Source of the DNA: Bradyrhizobium sediminis
GTDB taxonomy: Bacteria; Pseudomonadota; Alphaproteobacteria; Rhizobiales; Xanthobacteraceae
DNA: 64,000 nt
Direction: 5' to 3'
Assembly (NCBI RefSeq): GCF_018736085.1
Contig: NZ_CP076134.1
Coordinates: 496,001 to 560,000 of the forward strand
Position numbers and translations under genes: made by a program
Part shown: positions 27,293 through 37,067 of the stretch, in pieces
Layout of the letters: every line of letters begins with the position of its first letter
Numbering within the stretch: the stretch's first letter is position 1
Notes under the pieces: model-generated
What the model was told of the DNA's origin: nothing
Databases searched by the model: none
The model's input: only the letters and a program-made list of their open reading frames with translations

Positions 27293-27735
27293 GCGTGATC
27301 CCTCCCGATGATTTTTAATTGTTCTAATTAGAAGCACGGGGACGGAACTTTGCAACTAGGATTTTCGTCGCGGAGGTCATTGTGATGTCGTCTTTCAGCC
27401 ATCGCCCGGGCGAAGGCCGGGACCGATACGCCGCGGCTTCGCCGTGTGGACGCGGGGCCTCGTGGTGCAGGAAATGATTCCGGGAATGGCGCTCGATAAG
27501 CTTCAGGCCTTGACCGGGCCCAGGCTGCAACGGTCCCCAATTGGCCGGCGCTGGCGCCGCCGGCCGCCCCCGAGGCCCGCGCCGCATCGGCATTTCGGGC
27601 TACGAAGTCGCGCCTTGGATGAGGAATTTGGTCCAAATTTACGCCCCTTTATTGATTCTGCCCTAGTTTTCGGCACCGGGTCGGGGGCCGCGCTCCCGAT
27701 TCCGCTGGTTCTTGGAACGAAGACGGGGGCTTGGG
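27293..27735. other. Long intergenic region between divergent coxS-like and chemoreceptor genes
   Basis: About 440 bases with no gene I can support. A strong GC hairpin (GCCGGCGCTGGCGCCGCCGGC) lies at about 27542-27562, and the perfect palindrome AATTTGG-T-CCAAATT at 27625-27639. The latter stands about 100 bases before the chemoreceptor start and could be an operator. Confidence 0.5.
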
Positions 27736-29781
27736 GTGGGATTGTCTGAACATACCGCATCAACATCGATATCGTCGAAACTCCCGACTTTGCGATTCCG
27801 CGCCAAGATCATGCTCGGCTTCGCCGTCGTGCTCGCCATCTCGGCCGCCAGCATGGGCATCGCCTATCTCGGCTTCGAGCGCGTCGCCGCCGGCGTGGCG
27901 TCCTACCGCAACAGCGTCTCGGAAGCCGATCTTGCGCGCAATATCGACCGCGAGCTGATCTCATATCGCGCGCTGGCGCGATACTTTATGATGACCGGCA
28001 AGGAAGACGACGGCAAGGCGGCGCTGTTCGCCGAGGCCAGCTTGAAGGATGCCATCGACCAATCGATGAAGGGCACCGCCGATCCGGCGCGGCGCGATCA
28101 GATCGCCCAGCTTGCCAAGGAATTCGGCACCTTCTCCGGGATTTTCGCGGGCATTCTCAAGGCCAAGCAGGAAAGTGCGCTCATCGCGCAAAACCAGCTC
28201 ATGCGCAGTCAGATGTCCCTGCACTACAAGCTCGACGATCTCGCCAGTGCGGCGGCGGAAGCCGAATTGCCGGCGGTCGAATTCGGGGCAAAGCAGGTGC
28301 TCGGCCAGTTTCAGGCCATCAAGGAGCTGGCCAACACCTTCGTCATCAACGGCGACTATGCGACTGCGACCAGCGCATTGGCCCGCCTGAACTTCATCCT
28401 GAACGCGCTGCACGCGATACCGACGAGCGACGAAAAGATAAAGTCCACCATCAAGGAGGTCGATTCGCTGTTCGCGGACTTCCGCAACGCCCTCGGCAAG
28501 CTCGTTGAAAACACCAAATTGGCCGAGAAGCTCAGCGGCGAAATGTCCAAATCCGCCGATGCGATCATGCAAGGTGCGAGCGCCTTGAAGGTGGGCCTGG
28601 TCTCCGACCAGCAACGGCTGGAGGCCGAATCCAATGCGAGCATCGGCGACACCGAACGCCTGATCCTGATGCTGGCGGCCGGCGGCTTCCTGCTCGGCGG
28701 GGTGTGGGCGCTGCTGCTGGGGAGGGGAATTTCCAGGCCGATGATCGCGATGTGCAAGGCCATGCGGGAGCTCGCCGGCGGCAATTTCGATGTCGTGCTG
28801 CCCGGCCTCGGGCGCAAGGACGAGCTCGGCGAGATGGCAGGCGCGGTGGAGGAATTCAAGATGCAGGCCATAGCCAAGGCCGAGCGCGATGCTGCAACCC
28901 AGGAGGCGCAGAACAAGGCGAGCAGCGCGGCACGCCGTGCCGAACTCATTCGCTTCGCCGACGATTTCGAATCGGCGGTGGGCGCCATCGTCTCAAACGT
29001 TTCGGCGTCGGCGGTCCAGCTCGAGTCCGCAGCCGGAACGCTGACGCGCACCGCCGAAACCACCCAGAGCCTGTCCAGCCAGGTTGCCGGCGCATCGGAA
29101 GAGGCCTCCAGCAACATGCAGTCGGTTGCCACCGCGACGGAGGAGCTTTCCGCTTCCGTCGACGAGATCGGCAGGCGGGTGCGCGAATCCAACAAGATCG
29201 CGGAAGCCGCGGTGACTCAGGCCCAGCAGACCGACGGCCGCATCGGCAAGCTGTCGCGCGCGGCTCAGGAGATCGGCGACGTGGTCAAGCTCATCACGGC
29301 GATCGCCGAGCAGACCAATCTGCTGGCGCTGAACGCCACCATCGAAGCCGCCCGCGCCGGCGAGGCCGGCCGCGGCTTCGCGGTCGTCGCCTCCGAGGTC
29401 AAGTCGCTGGCCAGCCAGACCGCAAAAGCGACCGACGAGATATCGTCGCACATTTCCGGCATGCAGGGTGCGACGCAGGAATCGGTAGCCGCGATCAAGG
29501 AAATCGGCGGCACCATTGGCCAGATCTCGGACATTGCCGCGTCGATCGCCAGCGCTGTGGAGCAGCAAAGCTCTGCGACGCAGGAGATCGCGCGCAGCGT
29601 TCAGAACGTCGCGCAAGGCACCCACGAAGCGGCTGCGAATATTATGCAAGTCAATCGCGGCGCCACCGAAACCGGGTCCGCCTCCGAGGAGGTGTTGAAC
29701 TCGGCCAAGACGCTTTCCAGCGAGAGCGCGCGGCTGCGCGAAGAGCTCGATCGCTTCATGGCGAATATCAGGGCGGCTTGA
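27736..29781 (+). CDS. Methyl-accepting chemotaxis protein
   Basis: The start is uncertain: GTG at 27736 fits a GGGGGC upstream, while TTG codons at 27712 and 27742 are possible. The protein (about 680 residues) has a first membrane segment ([20 protein letters not shown]), a long helical periplasmic sensor of about 230 residues resembling a HBM-type four-helix bundle, and a second membrane segment ([20 protein letters not shown]). A HAMP domain follows ([20 protein letters not shown]). The signalling tip is highly conserved ([20 protein letters not shown]). The ligand is unknown. Confidence 0.92.
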   Translation: MGLSEHTASTSISSKLPTLRFRAKIMLGFAVVLAISAASMGIAYLGFERVAAGVASYRNSVSEADLARNIDRELISYRALARYFMMTGKEDDGKAALFAEASLKDAIDQSMKGTADPARRDQIAQLAKEFGTFSGIFAGILKAKQESALIAQNQLMRSQMSLHYKLDDLASAAAEAELPAVEFGAKQVLGQFQAIKELANTFVINGDYATATSALARLNFILNALHAIPTSDEKIKSTIKEVDSLFADFRNALGKLVENTKLAEKLSGEMSKSADAIMQGASALKVGLVSDQQRLEAESNASIGDTERLILMLAAGGFLLGGVWALLLGRGISRPMIAMCKAMRELAGGNFDVVLPGLGRKDELGEMAGAVEEFKMQAIAKAERDAATQEAQNKASSAARRAELIRFADDFESAVGAIVSNVSASAVQLESAAGTLTRTAETTQSLSSQVAGASEEASSNMQSVATATEELSASVDEIGRRVRESNKIAEAAVTQAQQTDGRIGKLSRAAQEIGDVVKLITAIAEQTNLLALNATIEAARAGEAGRGFAVVASEVKSLASQTAKATDEISSHISGMQGATQESVAAIKEIGGTIGQISDIAASIASAVEQQSSATQEIARSVQNVAQGTHEAAANIMQVNRGATETGSASEEVLNSAKTLSSESARLREELDRFMANIRAA

Positions 29782-29797
29782 GACAGACTCTCTCGAT

Positions 29798-29824
29798 GTC
29801 GTCCCGGCCTTGCGCCGGGACGAC
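29798..29824. terminator. Strong hairpin after the chemoreceptor gene
   Basis: GTCGTCCCGG-CCTTGCG-CCGGGACGAC is a perfect 10-bp stem 17 bases after the stop codon. No U-tract follows, so it could be a terminator or an RNA-stabilising repeat. It also faces the convergent DUF3175 gene. Confidence 0.5.
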
Positions 29825-29849
29825 GATGAGATATTCGCGGCGCCGAAAG

Positions 29850-30230
29850 TCACTCTCTCCCAAACTGTCGCTTCAACTCCGTCTTGGCCCGCTCCAGCCG
29901 CCCGCGCTGGGCCTTCGGCAAGGTCCTGCCGGCGCGGTTGATGTAGAAGGTCAGCATCGAGAGCGCCGAGCGGTAGGCGCCTGCCTTGCGGCGTGAACTG
30001 CGTTCCGCCGAGTGCTTCAACGACGCCGCGATCTTCTTCGGATCGGTCAGTTTGAAGACGCCTTGCTCCAGATCGAGCGCGTTGCTTTCGCGGGTCACCC
30101 GCTGCGACCAGCGTTTCTCTGACGCCTTTCTCACAGTCGTCTTTTGTCGCGCCGGGCCTGCCTTTCGTGGAGTGGTCTTCTTCCGTACAGGGCTTGTGCG
30201 CGAATGCGCTGGTTTCCGTGATGCAGCCAT
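29850..30230 (-). CDS. DUF3175 basic protein
   Basis: This 126-residue protein is strongly basic. The N-terminal 35 residues are a Lys/Arg/Pro/Thr-rich tail (RKKTTPRKAGPARQKTTVRK) like a histone tail or nucleic-acid-binding arm. The body matches the DUF3175 pattern (WSQRVTRESNALDLEQGVFK, KIAASLKHSAERSSRRKA, SAMSMLTFYINRAG-like). Its function is unknown; DNA or RNA association is suggested only by charge. It is convergent with the chemoreceptor gene. Confidence 0.82.
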   Translation of the reverse strand: MAASRKPAHSRTSPVRKKTTPRKAGPARQKTTVRKASEKRWSQRVTRESNALDLEQGVFKLTDPKKIAASLKHSAERSSRRKAGAYRSALSMLTFYINRAGRTLPKAQRGRLERAKTELKRQFGRE

Positions 30231-30417
30231 GATTCAGCTCCATGTTATTGCTGCGAAAAACATAAACGCTGACGATCGGTTCCCTTGCCGCAGTGCGGGA
30301 ACCCCTGACCCATCCAAACGTTGTTAAATATGGCAGGATGACCGTAGCCGCAATTCGAGCCGGGTGGAGGGCCCTGGAACTCAGCGTTCCCGGGTGGTTT
30401 TGCATTGGTCCGATTCA

Positions 30418-31914
30418 ATGGATTTGCAACTGGCACAGCGTAACTCGGTCTTGAATCACGGCGCTTCCGCGCCTGCGCCAGCAAACAGCGACGGCATCGT
30501 CGAAACCGACATTCCCTCGCGGCTCGATGGCCTGCGCTGGAGCGGCTTTCACACCCGCGTGGTGCTGGCGCTCGGCATCACCTGGATTCTGGATGGGCTC
30601 GAGGTCACGCTGGCGGGCGCGCTCTCCGGCGCGCTGAAGGAAAGCCCGGCGCTTCGCTTCAGCAATCTCGATGTCGGCTTTGCCAACAGCGCCTATCTCG
30701 CCGGCGCCGTGCTTGGCGCGCTCGGGTTCGGCTGGCTGACGGACCGGATCGGGCGCAAGAAACTGTTCTTCATCACGCTCGCGCTCTATCTGACGGCAAC
30801 CGCAGCCACCGCGCTGTCATGGAATGTCGGGAGCTACGCGCTGTTCCGCTTTCTCACCGGCGCCGGCATCGGCGGCGAATATACCGCGATCAATTCGACG
30901 ATCCAGGAACTGGTGCCGGCGCGCTATCGCGGCTGGACCGACCTTGTGATCAACGGCAGCTTCTGGATTGGTGCTGCGATGGGCGCGGTGAGCGCCATTG
31001 TGCTGCTAGATCCCGCGGTGATCGATCCCGATCTCGGCTGGCGGCTGGCATATCTCGGCGGCGCCGGTCTCGGCCTCGTGGTGCTCCTGATGCGGATGTG
31101 GATTCCGGAAAGCCCGCGCTGGCTGATGATTCACGGTCGTCCCGATCAGGCGCATGCTGTTGTCGCCGATATCGAGCGGTCGGCGACCGGCAACGCGCAA
31201 GATCGGCCGCAGCACGCCTGGCCGAAGATCAGATTGAAGATGCGCCATCACACCCTGCTGCGCGAAGTGGCGCACACGCTGTTCTCGCTTTATCGCGCGC
31301 GTTCGCTGGTCGGACTGGCGCTGATGACGGCGCAGGCGTTTTTCTACAATGCGATCTTCTTCACCTTCGCGCTGGTGCTGACCGATTTCTTCGGCATCGC
31401 GTCGAACCAGGTCGGCTGGTACATCCTGCCGTTTGCCGCCGGTAATTTTCTCGGGCCGCTGTTGCTCGGCCGCCTGTTCGACACGCTGGGACGCCGCGCG
31501 ATGATCGCGTTCACCTATGGCGTCTCGGGCGTGCTGCTGGCGCTGTCGGGCTATCTGTTCTCGATCGGCCTGCTGAGCGCCGAGACCCAGACCATCGCCT
31601 GGATGGTGATCTTCTTTTTTGCGTCCCCGGCCGCCAGCGCGGCCTATCTCACCGTCAGCGAAACCTTTCCGCTGGAGGTCCGGGCGCTGGCGATCGCGCT
31701 GTTCTATGCGATCGGCACCGGCATCGGCGGCGTCGCCGGCCCCGCCTTGTTCGGAGCGCTGATCGATACCGGATCCCGCGACAGCGTGTTCGCCGGCTAT
31801 CTCCTGGGATCCGGATTGATGATTGCGGCCGCCGCGATCGGGTGGCGTTACGGCATCGCTGCCGAGCGCCGGGCGCTGGAATCGGTTGCGCGACCGCTGG
31901 CTTTTGTGGAGTAG
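30418..31914 (+). CDS. MFS transporter
   Basis: The 498-residue protein begins at the ATG at 30418; the sequence before it is Arg/Gly-rich and not family-like. Twelve membrane segments can be counted. The signature between TM2 and TM3 (GWLTDRIGRKKLFFITLALY) and FLTGAGIGGEYTAINSTIQE point to the sugar/organic-acid porter branch. A cytosolic loop with IPESPRWLMIHGRPDQAHAV is typical. The substrate is unknown. The stop is 6 bases before the trehalose-phosphatase gene, so they may be co-transcribed. Confidence 0.9.
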   Translation: MDLQLAQRNSVLNHGASAPAPANSDGIVETDIPSRLDGLRWSGFHTRVVLALGITWILDGLEVTLAGALSGALKESPALRFSNLDVGFANSAYLAGAVLGALGFGWLTDRIGRKKLFFITLALYLTATAATALSWNVGSYALFRFLTGAGIGGEYTAINSTIQELVPARYRGWTDLVINGSFWIGAAMGAVSAIVLLDPAVIDPDLGWRLAYLGGAGLGLVVLLMRMWIPESPRWLMIHGRPDQAHAVVADIERSATGNAQDRPQHAWPKIRLKMRHHTLLREVAHTLFSLYRARSLVGLALMTAQAFFYNAIFFTFALVLTDFFGIASNQVGWYILPFAAGNFLGPLLLGRLFDTLGRRAMIAFTYGVSGVLLALSGYLFSIGLLSAETQTIAWMVIFFFASPAASAAYLTVSETFPLEVRALAIALFYAIGTGIGGVAGPALFGALIDTGSRDSVFAGYLLGSGLMIAAAAIGWRYGIAAERRALESVARPLAFVE

Positions 31915-31920
31915 GATGAA

Positions 31921-32772
31921 ATGGATCAGGACTTGATCGATCAGGATTTGGCCGACTTGCCGATGCAGGAAGACATGTCATCAGATGACGATGGGTCGCC
32001 GGAGACCGTTCCGGTGCCGCGCGCGCTGCTGCCGCATCTCGAGCGATCCGCGATCCTGCTCGACATCGACGGCACGCTGCTCGATCTGGCGCCGACGCCG
32101 CGCGAAGTCTGGGTGCCGCCGGGTCTCGCTGAAACCCTGAACCGGTTGCTGGAGCGCACCTCGGGCGCGCTGGCCTTGGTCAGCGGACGTTCGTTGAACG
32201 ATATCGACCTGATCTTTGCGCCCGGGCAGTTTCCTGCGGTAGGCGGTCACGGCGCGGAGATGCGGGTTACGGCCGACAGCGAAGCGGTCGCCACCCATGC
32301 GCCGCCGATGGACAAGGAATTGAAGCGGAGGCTCGCGGCCATTGCCAGGCTCAGCCCGGGAATCCTGCTCGAAGACAAAGGCTATTCGCTGGCACTGCAC
32401 TACCGTCTCGCGCCGCAGGCGGAGCAGGCGATCTATGAAGCGGTGTCGTTGATCCGGGCCGATCTGCCCAACGCGCCGATCGAAGTCCTGCCCGGAAAAT
32501 GTGTCTGCGAGATCAAGCATTCCGGTTTCACCAAGGCGTCGGGCGTGCGGGAACTGATGACGCATGGACCGTTCAGGGGGCGCCGCCCTCTGTTCATCGG
32601 CGATGATGTCACCGACGAATCGGTGTTCGCCATCATGCCCGATCTCGATGGCCTCGCATTTTCGGTTGGCAGGCGGGCCAAGGGTGTGGCCGGTCATTTC
32701 GACGAGCCCGGCGATGTCCGGCAATGGCTTGCGCGTCTGCTCGACGACGAAAAAGCCGCTTCGCGGCCATGA
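31921..32772 (+). CDS. otsB: Trehalose-6-phosphate phosphatase
   Basis: The 283-residue HAD-superfamily enzyme removes phosphate from trehalose 6-phosphate. The catalytic motif I is AILLDIDGTLLDLAP (nucleophile D and acid D), with the sugar-binding cap region (GYSLALHYRLAPQAEQAI) and motif IV RRPLFIGDDVTDESVF. An acidic N-terminal tail of about 30 residues precedes the domain. OtsA lies downstream on the same strand, about 200 bases on, so the pair makes trehalose from UDP-glucose and glucose 6-phosphate, an osmoprotectant and stress solute. Confidence 0.94.
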   Translation: MDQDLIDQDLADLPMQEDMSSDDDGSPETVPVPRALLPHLERSAILLDIDGTLLDLAPTPREVWVPPGLAETLNRLLERTSGALALVSGRSLNDIDLIFAPGQFPAVGGHGAEMRVTADSEAVATHAPPMDKELKRRLAAIARLSPGILLEDKGYSLALHYRLAPQAEQAIYEAVSLIRADLPNAPIEVLPGKCVCEIKHSGFTKASGVRELMTHGPFRGRRPLFIGDDVTDESVFAIMPDLDGLAFSVGRRAKGVAGHFDEPGDVRQWLARLLDDEKAASRP

Positions 32773-32977
32773 TTTGAAAAGCCCGGAATTTCTTGCGGCT
32801 CGATGCCGCGGCAGTTTAGCGAACATCGCGCTGTTCCACGCGGAATCTTCCTGCAGCAAGTTGGTCCGGTTCCATCGCGGCAGCGCCTGAATTTGGTTTC
32901 ATTTCGTTGAAAGGGTGACCAGGAACCATATTGATGAATGACCGTTAACCCGCGAGTGACCAACAGGAGGGGACCCT

Positions 32978-34438
32978 GTGAACCTCGTCGTCGTTTCAAA
33001 TCGCGTCGCGCGCGGCATGGCCAACGAACCCATGACCGGGGGCCTCGCTGCCGCTCTCTTGCCGGTGGTGGAAAAATCCGGTGCGATCTGGGTCGGTTCC
33101 AGCGGCCGCGTCCGCGATGGCGCGCAGAAGGAACCGTTTGCCGAGATCGAAGCGCTGGGCGCAGGCGCGGTGGCGCTGCTGGATCTGCCGGCCGCGCATT
33201 ACGGCGGCTACTACGAAGGCTTCGCCAATTCGGCATTGTGGCCGGCACTGCATTCGCGCACCGACCTGATCCGCGCTTCCAGGGAAGATTACCTGTCCTA
33301 TCGCGAAGTGAATGCGTTCATGGCGCGCGCGCTGCTGCGGTTCCGCAAGACGGACACGGCGTTCTGGATCCAGGATTATCATTTCCTGGCGCTGGGCGCG
33401 GAACTGCGCGATCTCGGCGTCAGCCAGCCGATCGGATTTTTCCTGCACACCCCCTGGCCCGACCGCGCCACCATCGGCGCCGTGCCGCAGCATCGCGACC
33501 TGGTCGCTGCGATGCTGGCTTACGACCTGATCGGCTTCCAGACCGAACATGATTGCGAGAATTTCCTGTCCTATGTCCAGTCGGACCTCGGTCTAACCGT
33601 GGCGGATGGCGTCGTCGCCTCGCGCCACGGCATTTCGCGCGTTGCGGTATTTCCGATCGGCATCGATCCGGAAAAATTCGCCCAACAGGCCGCCAAGGCA
33701 GCGTCGCATCCCGACGTGTCGCGGCTGCGGCGAAGCCTGAACGGCGAGAAGCTGGCAATCGGCGTCGACCGGCTGGACTATTCCAAGGGGTTGGTGAACC
33801 GCATCAACGCGTTCGACCGGATGTGGACCTTGCAGCCGTCGCTGGCGCGCACGGCTTCGCTGCTGCAGATCGCAACGCCGTCGCGCGGCGCCATCGAAGC
33901 CTATGGCGATCTGCAGAGCGAACTTGCGAGATTGGTCAGCGACGTCAACGGCCGCCACGGCGAGGTGGACTGGACGCCGATCCGCTATCTCAACAAGGGC
34001 TTTGGCCAGACCGTGCTGGCTGGTCTTTATCGTACCGCCCAGGTCGGCGTCGTGACCCCGCTGCATGACGGGATGAATCTCGTCGCCAAGGAATATGTCG
34101 CGGCACAGAACCCGGCCGATCCCGGCGTGCTGGTGCTGTCGAAATTCGCCGGTGCGGCCAACGAGCTCGATGCGGCGCTGTTGGTCAATCCGCACGATAT
34201 CGAGGGCATGGCGCGAACCATCGCGACCGCGCTGTCGATGCCGCTGACCGAACGGCGCATGCGCTGGGAAGCGATGATGGCGAAACTGCGCGCGAGCACG
34301 ATCCAAAGCTGGTTCGCCGATTTCGTCGATGCGCTGCAGGAAAGCCATGCCGACAAGGAGGCGAGCGTGCCGCTGATGGCGGAGCCGCCGACCCTGTGGC
34401 CGCTCCACTCGGCCAATCTCGGCGCGCGGTATCATTAG
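32978..34438 (+). CDS. otsA: Trehalose-6-phosphate synthase (GT20)
   Basis: A GTG start at 32978 is supported by AGGAGGGG at 32965-32972. The 486-residue glycosyltransferase joins UDP-glucose and glucose 6-phosphate. Landmarks are NLVVVSNRVARGM, FWIQDYHFLALGAELR, IGFFLHTPWPDRATIGAVPQ (the usual PFPS is TPWP), LAIGVDRLDYSKGLVNRINA, and VVTPLHDGMNLVAKEYVAAQ. The glycine-rich loop near the start is shortened as in other rhizobial forms. Confidence 0.95.
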   Translation: MNLVVVSNRVARGMANEPMTGGLAAALLPVVEKSGAIWVGSSGRVRDGAQKEPFAEIEALGAGAVALLDLPAAHYGGYYEGFANSALWPALHSRTDLIRASREDYLSYREVNAFMARALLRFRKTDTAFWIQDYHFLALGAELRDLGVSQPIGFFLHTPWPDRATIGAVPQHRDLVAAMLAYDLIGFQTEHDCENFLSYVQSDLGLTVADGVVASRHGISRVAVFPIGIDPEKFAQQAAKAASHPDVSRLRRSLNGEKLAIGVDRLDYSKGLVNRINAFDRMWTLQPSLARTASLLQIATPSRGAIEAYGDLQSELARLVSDVNGRHGEVDWTPIRYLNKGFGQTVLAGLYRTAQVGVVTPLHDGMNLVAKEYVAAQNPADPGVLVLSKFAGAANELDAALLVNPHDIEGMARTIATALSMPLTERRMRWEAMMAKLRASTIQSWFADFVDALQESHADKEASVPLMAEPPTLWPLHSANLGARYH

Positions 34439-34560
34439 AGCGTTTTCAAGCGAAAGCCTGCCCCGGACTTGATCCGGGGTGGATACCGGTTCGCGTGAAG
34501 AAAACGCGTCAAGACAAAAAGACAGAGCCCCGTTCCGATTCAATCGGAACGGAAGGCTCT
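34436..34560. repeat. Intergenic mosaic repeat, family A, with terminal hairpin
   Basis: GAGCGTTTTCAAGCGAAA is followed by an extra hairpin word (CCCCGGACTTGATCCGGGG), then GTGGATACCGGTTCGCG, AAAACGCGTCAAGACAAAAA and GAGCC. The last part is a stem (34531-34551, CGTTCCGATT paired with AATCGGAACG). It lies between convergent genes and likely terminates both. Confidence 0.65.
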
Positions 34561-34576
34561 AGCGGGTGAGTGCAGG

Positions 34577-34921
34577 TCAGTAGCAGTACGATACGCCATC
34601 GAGGACGGCGCAGCGCGCCTTGTTCGGCGCGCTCGGATTATCCATCGGCACCACGCCGTTGCCCTTGCCGACGAAGACGCCCGGCCCGACGATGACCGAT
34701 GACTTGTTGCCGATGATGACGCCCGGATTCGGCGAGGTCAGGCTCGAGCGCGAACCATCGGTCCAGATGATGGCGTCGCCGGACAGGATGCCGCGCCGGC
34801 CGTCATCGCAGGCGACATCGACGCCCTGGCGGGTGCAGGCCTGTGCCAGCGCCGGCCCGGCGCAAACGGCCGGTATCGCGGACATCAGAACCGAGAACAC
34901 CAGCGCCCGATGGATGGTCAT
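34577..34921 (-). CDS. Small exported protein of unknown function
   Basis: I start at MTIHRALVFSVLMSAIPAVC, a clear signal peptide with probable cleavage after ALAQA. The mature part (about 80 residues) has four cysteines in two pairs (ACTRQGVDVAC near the start and CAVLDGVSYCY at the end) that could form disulfides in the periplasm. Between them lies a glycine-rich beta-like stretch (GVIIGNKSSVIVGPGVFVGK). I do not recognise a named family. It is convergent with otsA. Confidence 0.7.
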   Translation of the reverse strand: MTIHRALVFSVLMSAIPAVCAGPALAQACTRQGVDVACDDGRRGILSGDAIIWTDGSRSSLTSPNPGVIIGNKSSVIVGPGVFVGKGNGVVPMDNPSAPNKARCAVLDGVSYCY

Positions 34922-35120
34922 GCCGCGCCCCGCTTGTTGAATCGCCACGATCATTCATCGTCGCCGGTAACCGGTTTTCGGTTCAAGGGTCTTTGAGATG
35001 CACCGCCCCGGCGTTAGCCCTCATAAATTATCAAGATTATTCAATATGTTGCGGAAATGTCGCCGGCCGCGCCCACAGTCCCTTGCAAAAGTCGCCGGGC
35101 CCCTTCAAGAGAAGCCATCC

Positions 35121-35210
35121 GGAGAGATGGCCGAGTGGCTTAAGGCGCACGCTTGGAAAGCGTGTGTGCGGGAAACCGTACCGTGGGTTCGAATCCCACT
35201 CTCTCCGCCA
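35121..35210 (+). tRNA. tRNA-Ser (anticodon GGA)
   Basis: The gene is 90 bases long with an encoded CCA. The acceptor stem is GGAGAGA paired with TCTCTCC, the anticodon loop shows CTTGGAAAG, a long variable arm of the class II type follows (TGTGTGCGGGAAACCGTAC), and the T arm is GTGGGTTCGAATCCCAC. Its 3' end is the attachment site of the island that follows. Confidence 0.96.
35197..35210 (+). other. attL: tRNA-Ser 3' end core sequence
   Basis: CACTCTCTCCGCCA, the last 14 bases of the tRNA gene, recurs at 47674-47687, 50407-50420 and 53995-54008. The integrase gene begins 130 bases inside. This is the classic layout for a tRNA-targeting tyrosine recombinase. Confidence 0.8.
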
Positions 35211-35339
35211 GCCCCACCATAAAAGCCCAGTATTCAGCGGCTTTTTGCGCGCCGGCTTCAATCTACCCCTGCCTGTGCCCATTAAGCATATTGCCCAATC
35301 TGGGTGGGGCCGCGGTGCCGCAGGCGATAAGCTTTCGGC

Positions 35340-36563
35340 ATGCTCGAAAAGCTCAGCCCCGCCGCGATCACGCGCAAAGCCGAATACCGCAAGCCCGGCA
35401 GATATGCCGACGGCGGTGGCCTTTACTTGCAGGTCACGCCCAAGCGCGGAGACGACGGCGTCACCCGCGCATGGCTCTTTCAATACTCATGGCAGGGCAA
35501 GGTGCGCCAGATGGGCCTCGGCTCATTCGTCAATGTGTCGCTGGCGCAGGCTCGGAAGCGAGCCAAGGCGGCGCGCGACAAGGTAGCCGATGGCATCGAT
35601 CCGATTGGCGAGAAGAAGGCCGAGCGCAAAGCGGCGTCCGTGAAGGTAGCCCAGCCCCAGAGCTTCGAAGCTTTTGCTAACGATTATATCGCTACCCACT
35701 CGCCCTCATGGCGCAGCGAGATACACCGCAAGCAATGGACCTCGACGCTAAAGACCTACGCATTTCCGATCATCGGCAGGATGGCCGTCCCTGATATCGA
35801 GACCGCCGATGTGCTTCGCGTCGTCAAGCCGATCTGGACGACCAAGCAGGAGACCGCTGATCGTGTGCGCGGCCGAATTGAGAAGATCCTGCACGCTGCG
35901 AAAGCGCAAGAGCTTCGCTCCGGCGACAACCCCGCAGTCTGGAGAAATCATCTATCCCACCTGCTTCCCAAGAGGAAGAAAAAGACCAAGGACGATCATT
36001 TTCCGGCGATGCCTTACGAAGAGCTTCCGGCATTCATGTGCGAGCTTATCAAGCGGCAAGGTATCTCGCCAAGAGCGCTTGAGGTGTGCATCCTCACCGT
36101 CGCTCGGACAGGCTCCCTGATCGGGATGAGGCAAGACGAGCTCGACATGCGAAATGAGCACACATGGACTATTCCGGCTTGGCGCATGAAGCGAAGCGAG
36201 GAAGAGCATATCGTGCCATTGCCGGAGCGAGCGCGAGAAATCATCAAGACCATTCCGCGCGAAAAAGGCAGCCCCTACATCTTCATGGGCACAAAGCCGC
36301 AGACCCACCTTTCGAATATGGCAATGCTCGAACTACTTCGTGGAATGCTGCCGGACAAGGATTACGTCGTGCACGGGTTCAGGTCTTCTTTCAACGATTG
36401 GGCTAGCGAGCAGACCGACGCGAAGCATATCGTCGTCGAGAAGGCTATGGCGCATGCGATCAAGGACAAGACCGAGGCTGCGTATCGGCGTGGCGAATTG
36501 CTGGAATTGCGTCGCACGCTCATGGATCAATGGGCCAACTACATCTATGGCGGCAAGCAATGA
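35340..36563 (+). CDS. Tyrosine integrase (P4-type, DUF4102 N-terminus)
   Basis: The 407-residue protein begins with the DUF4102 arm-binding domain (RYADGGGLYLQVTPKRGD, MGLGSFVNVSLAQARKRAKA). A core-binding domain follows, then the catalytic domain with the first Arg in TVARTGSLIGMRQDELD, the box II motif H345-GF-R348 (HGFRSSFNDWASE), H372 and the nucleophile Y382 (TEAAYRRGELLELRR). It is next to tRNA-Ser and transcribed into the element, so it should recombine the tRNA 3' end. It appears intact. The stop overlaps the start of the next gene (ATGA). Confidence 0.95.
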   Translation: MLEKLSPAAITRKAEYRKPGRYADGGGLYLQVTPKRGDDGVTRAWLFQYSWQGKVRQMGLGSFVNVSLAQARKRAKAARDKVADGIDPIGEKKAERKAASVKVAQPQSFEAFANDYIATHSPSWRSEIHRKQWTSTLKTYAFPIIGRMAVPDIETADVLRVVKPIWTTKQETADRVRGRIEKILHAAKAQELRSGDNPAVWRNHLSHLLPKRKKKTKDDHFPAMPYEELPAFMCELIKRQGISPRALEVCILTVARTGSLIGMRQDELDMRNEHTWTIPAWRMKRSEEEHIVPLPERAREIIKTIPREKGSPYIFMGTKPQTHLSNMAMLELLRGMLPDKDYVVHGFRSSFNDWASEQTDAKHIVVEKAMAHAIKDKTEAAYRRGELLELRRTLMDQWANYIYGGKQ

Positions 36564-36970
36564 CGCCGGATGATGCCGACAATGAGCGCGCTCGTCTCAA
36601 TGCGGAGATTGCCGCGCTCATGGCGCGAGTAAAGAAATTGGAGGCCGAGCGTGACGCATTGCCGAAAAGAAAAGTGGGGCGACCTGCCGGCTATCAATCG
36701 CCGGAGGAGAGTGTCAAGCATAATTATTCTGCGACGCGCCGCGTCTTGAGTGCGATCCAGCGCCACGAGATCGCGCAACGAAAGCTCAAGCTCTCCGTCA
36801 AGGTGCCGCTCCGCAAGATGGACGAATTTATTGAGATCGCTTGCAAAGCATTTCCAAAGGCCAAGGCCGAGCGGGTGCGCACGCTTGTCAATATTTATCG
36901 CAAGAGCGGTGAGGACAAGGTATTTTCCGGAGGTCGCCTCAAGCGATTGATCGCCGACTTTGATGCTTAA
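36560..36970 (+). CDS. Small coiled-coil protein coupled to the integrase
   Basis: The ATG overlaps the integrase stop by 4 bases. The 136-residue protein has an N-terminal coiled coil (NERARLNAEIAALMARVKKL) and then a proline/arginine hinge (KRKVGRPAGYQSPEESVKHN) resembling an AT-hook. A basic C-terminal half follows (KMDEFIEIACKAFPKAKAER). It could bind DNA as a recombination or regulatory accessory. No named family is recognised. Confidence 0.75.
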   Translation: MTPDDADNERARLNAEIAALMARVKKLEAERDALPKRKVGRPAGYQSPEESVKHNYSATRRVLSAIQRHEIAQRKLKLSVKVPLRKMDEFIEIACKAFPKAKAERVRTLVNIYRKSGEDKVFSGGRLKRLIADFDA

Positions 36971-37067
36971 TCCGGCGGCTCGCTCGAATAAGCCAGCATT
37001 TTAAATCGACCAGCAAATCTTACGATGCTCCTCGGCTTCTGACGAAGCTCACCGAGGAGTAAATTCG

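Noticed and set aside
30245..30484. Minus-strand 79-residue frame between the DUF3175 and MFS genes
   Set aside because: Pro/Gly/Asn-rich with no start signal and it overlaps the MFS start region; no recognisable family.
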